Positions 14,536 to 15,317 of a stretch of 15,317 nucleotides of DNA are shown piece after piece. The notes beneath the pieces were generated by a model. That model was not told where the DNA came from. It searched no databases and saw nothing but the letters and a program-made list of their open reading frames with translations. Within the stretch, counting starts at the first letter, position 1; every line of letters begins with the position of its first letter. Position numbers and translations under genes: made by a program. This stretch comes from Acidobacteriaceae bacterium (lineage in GTDB: Bacteria > Acidobacteriota > Terriglobia > Terriglobales > Acidobacteriaceae), in contig PMMJ01000296.1 of the NCBI GenBank assembly GCA_003162255.1, forward strand, positions 1,466 through 16,782, given 5' to 3'.

Positions 14536-14553
14536 GAGCGGCTCAGGTGTACG

Positions 14554-14582
14554 TACAATGTTCCCCCGTGGAACATTTTGTA
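14554..14582. terminator. Hairpin between convergent genes, possible bidirectional terminator
   Basis: AATGTTCC (14557-14564) and GGAACATT (14570-14577) form a perfect 8-base stem with a five-base loop. It can extend outward by TAC/GTA (14554-14556 with 14580-14582) across a two-base TT bulge. On the + strand it is followed by TTTTG, on the minus strand by TTGTAC. It lies 18 bases after the DUF155 stop and about 50 bases beyond the end of the converging gene, where a shared terminator is expected. The stem is AT-rich and the T-tracts are short, so it is only a moderate candidate. Confidence 0.5.
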
Positions 14583-14632
14583 CTGATAATAAATGTACGC
14601 ACAGAGACCTCCGGCCACCCGCCGGTCCCAAA

Positions 14633-15049
14633 CTACTTGGGGGCGTCCGCCGGTTTCGCGGGCTCGGCAGGCTTCGACGCCTTCAGCTTGGCAAAGGATT
14701 CCTCCACGCGCTTCCGGAAGTCACCACTGTCGTCGTGCTCAAATCCGCTATAGTTCGACTTGACTTGCATCTCACACTCCGCGCCCTTCGATACCAGGGC
14801 GACGTGGTTGGCGCGCTGCAGGACCGCTCCGCTAACGGTGACATGAGCGGCGTGCTTCACCTTGTAGGTAGCAGCCATCAGGGTGTCGTTACTCTCTTCG
14901 ACGTTGTAGTTCTCCGCATTGCTAAGGACGTCTTTGACCGCAACCCACAAATCGCCACAAGAAGCGGGATAGGTATTCTTGGAGGTCTTGCCGAACGACG
15001 GCAGAGCAAGAGCAAGGGATAGCAAAGCCACAAACGCCACAGATTTCAT
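14633..15049 (-). CDS. Small secreted hypothetical protein
   Basis: The protein has 138 residues on the minus strand. It has a clear signal peptide (MKS..., hydrophobic 4-16, likely cleavage near SFG-K at 20-21), so it is exported. The mature domain of about 100 residues has two cysteines (C31, C92) that could form a disulfide, and motifs CGDLWVAVKDVL, MAATYKVKHAAHVTVSGAVLQR and ECEMQVKSNYSG. I recognise this pattern from small exported proteins of Acidobacteriota, but no function is known. The tail (124-138) is Lys/Ala/Pro-rich and resembles a cell-wall or disordered extension. An AGGAGA (complement of 15061-15066) lies 11 bases before the start, and a plausible promoter lies farther upstream. 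It is transcribed alone, against DUF155. Confidence 0.85.
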   Translation of the reverse strand: MKSVAFVALLSLALALPSFGKTSKNTYPASCGDLWVAVKDVLSNAENYNVEESNDTLMAATYKVKHAAHVTVSGAVLQRANHVALVSKGAECEMQVKSNYSGFEHDDSGDFRKRVEESFAKLKASKPAEPAKPADAPK

Positions 15050-15088
15050 AGATGTATGTCTCTCCTACAAGAAATGTACGGCAGAAAA

Positions 15089-15117
15089 TGTATACGCCTG
15101 ACCGCTTGTAGGGGCAA
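15089..15117 (-). promoter_or_regulatory. Candidate sigma-70 promoter for the small secreted protein gene
   Basis: Reading the minus strand, TTGCCC (15117-15112, four of six to TTGACA) is followed after exactly 17 bases by TATACA (15094-15089, four of six to TATAAT). It ends 39 bases before the start codon, leaving room for the AGGAGA ribosome site. Position, spacing and strand all suit the gene at 14633-15049; the match is moderate and untested. Confidence 0.4.
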
Positions 15118-15140
15118 TGGCCGCCCGCCTGCCGGTTATG

Positions 15141-15183
15141 AAAAAGTCGAAGGCCCCGCCCACGCATCGCTTGGACGGGGTCC
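15141..15183 (-). terminator. Possible minus-strand intrinsic terminator
   Basis: Arms at 15152-15161 and 15173-15183 pair with one bulged base and one mismatch (core CCCCG/CGGGG). On the minus strand this is followed after six bases by TTTTT (complement of 15141-15145). It would end a transcript coming from beyond the right edge, just before the promoter of the small secreted gene. The gap before the T-tract makes it weak. Confidence 0.3.
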
Positions 15184-15317
15184 CTCCGGATTTAAATGAT
15201 TACGGCAGGAACCGTCTCAGAACCGTCGTTGCGATCACACCTGACTGTGATGGATGTCCTTGACGCAGTGTTCTCACACGTATAAACAAGCCCTGTTCGT
15301 CCGAACCCTGCGTTTGC
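15184..15317. other. Unresolved right-edge stretch
   Basis: No gene can be assigned with confidence. On the minus strand two frames are open from the window edge: one ends at TAA 15192-15194 (41 codons), the other at TAA 15200-15202 (38 codons). Either could be the C-terminus of a gene lying to the right, which would agree with the possible terminator just beyond. On the + strand an ATG at 15254 opens a frame that runs off the edge. Without more sequence these cannot be told apart, and none gives a recognisable motif. Confidence 0.3.

Overview
The window is a bacterial chromosome segment with moderately high GC. It is dominated by an aerobic respiratory gene cluster, read left to right on the + strand. 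Gene content and order suggest an Acidobacteriota (Acidobacteriia/Koribacter-like) genome: alternative complex III directly followed by a caa3-type oxidase, a lipocalin-like cytosolic family and a small secreted family typical of that phylum, and GC-rich hairpin repeats between and inside genes. The phylum is inferred from family recognition, not from a marker gene.

Region 1 (1-4700) is the alternative complex III operon: the 3' end of actB (cut by the window edge), actC, actD, actE, actF and a small single-span membrane protein. The genes are tightly packed, with 4- to 8-base overlaps at actC/actD, actE/actF and actF/small protein. The complex oxidises menaquinol and passes electrons to cytochrome c. 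ActA and most of ActB lie upstream, outside the window.

Region 2 (4701-9456) is the terminal oxidase operon. It follows a 146-base spacer that carries two 32-base palindromic repeats. It encodes an SCO-type copper chaperone, subunit II with a CuA site and a fused haem c domain, subunit I with all haem and CuB ligands and the type A2 'YS' signature, subunit III, and the small subunit IV. Electrons would run quinol -> ActC/ActF -> ActB/A/E -> haem c of CoxB -> CuA -> haem a -> a3/CuB -> O2. No haem A synthesis genes are present here.

Region 3 (9457-9692) is a spacer occupied mostly by a ~161-base REP/MITE-like element: perfect 28-base inverted repeats, each arm itself a hairpin.

Region 4 (9693-14535) holds three + strand genes. 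The first is a large FAD / Fe-S / CCG-domain dehydrogenase (GlcD-GlpC or YdiJ-like fusion) that appears to have absorbed a decayed repeat in frame and ends in a hydrophobic tail. Next are a 141-residue lipocalin-like hypothetical protein and an RMD1/DUF155 membrane protein preceded by a heptamer repeat.

Region 5 (14536-15317) holds a convergent minus-strand gene for a small secreted protein, a hairpin between the convergent genes, a plausible minus-strand promoter, and a short right-edge stretch that I could not resolve.

No tRNA, rRNA, CRISPR array, integrase or transposase was recognised. The window is mostly well-characterised respiratory machinery. The less described items are the small extra protein of the complex III operon and the three kinds of repeat.
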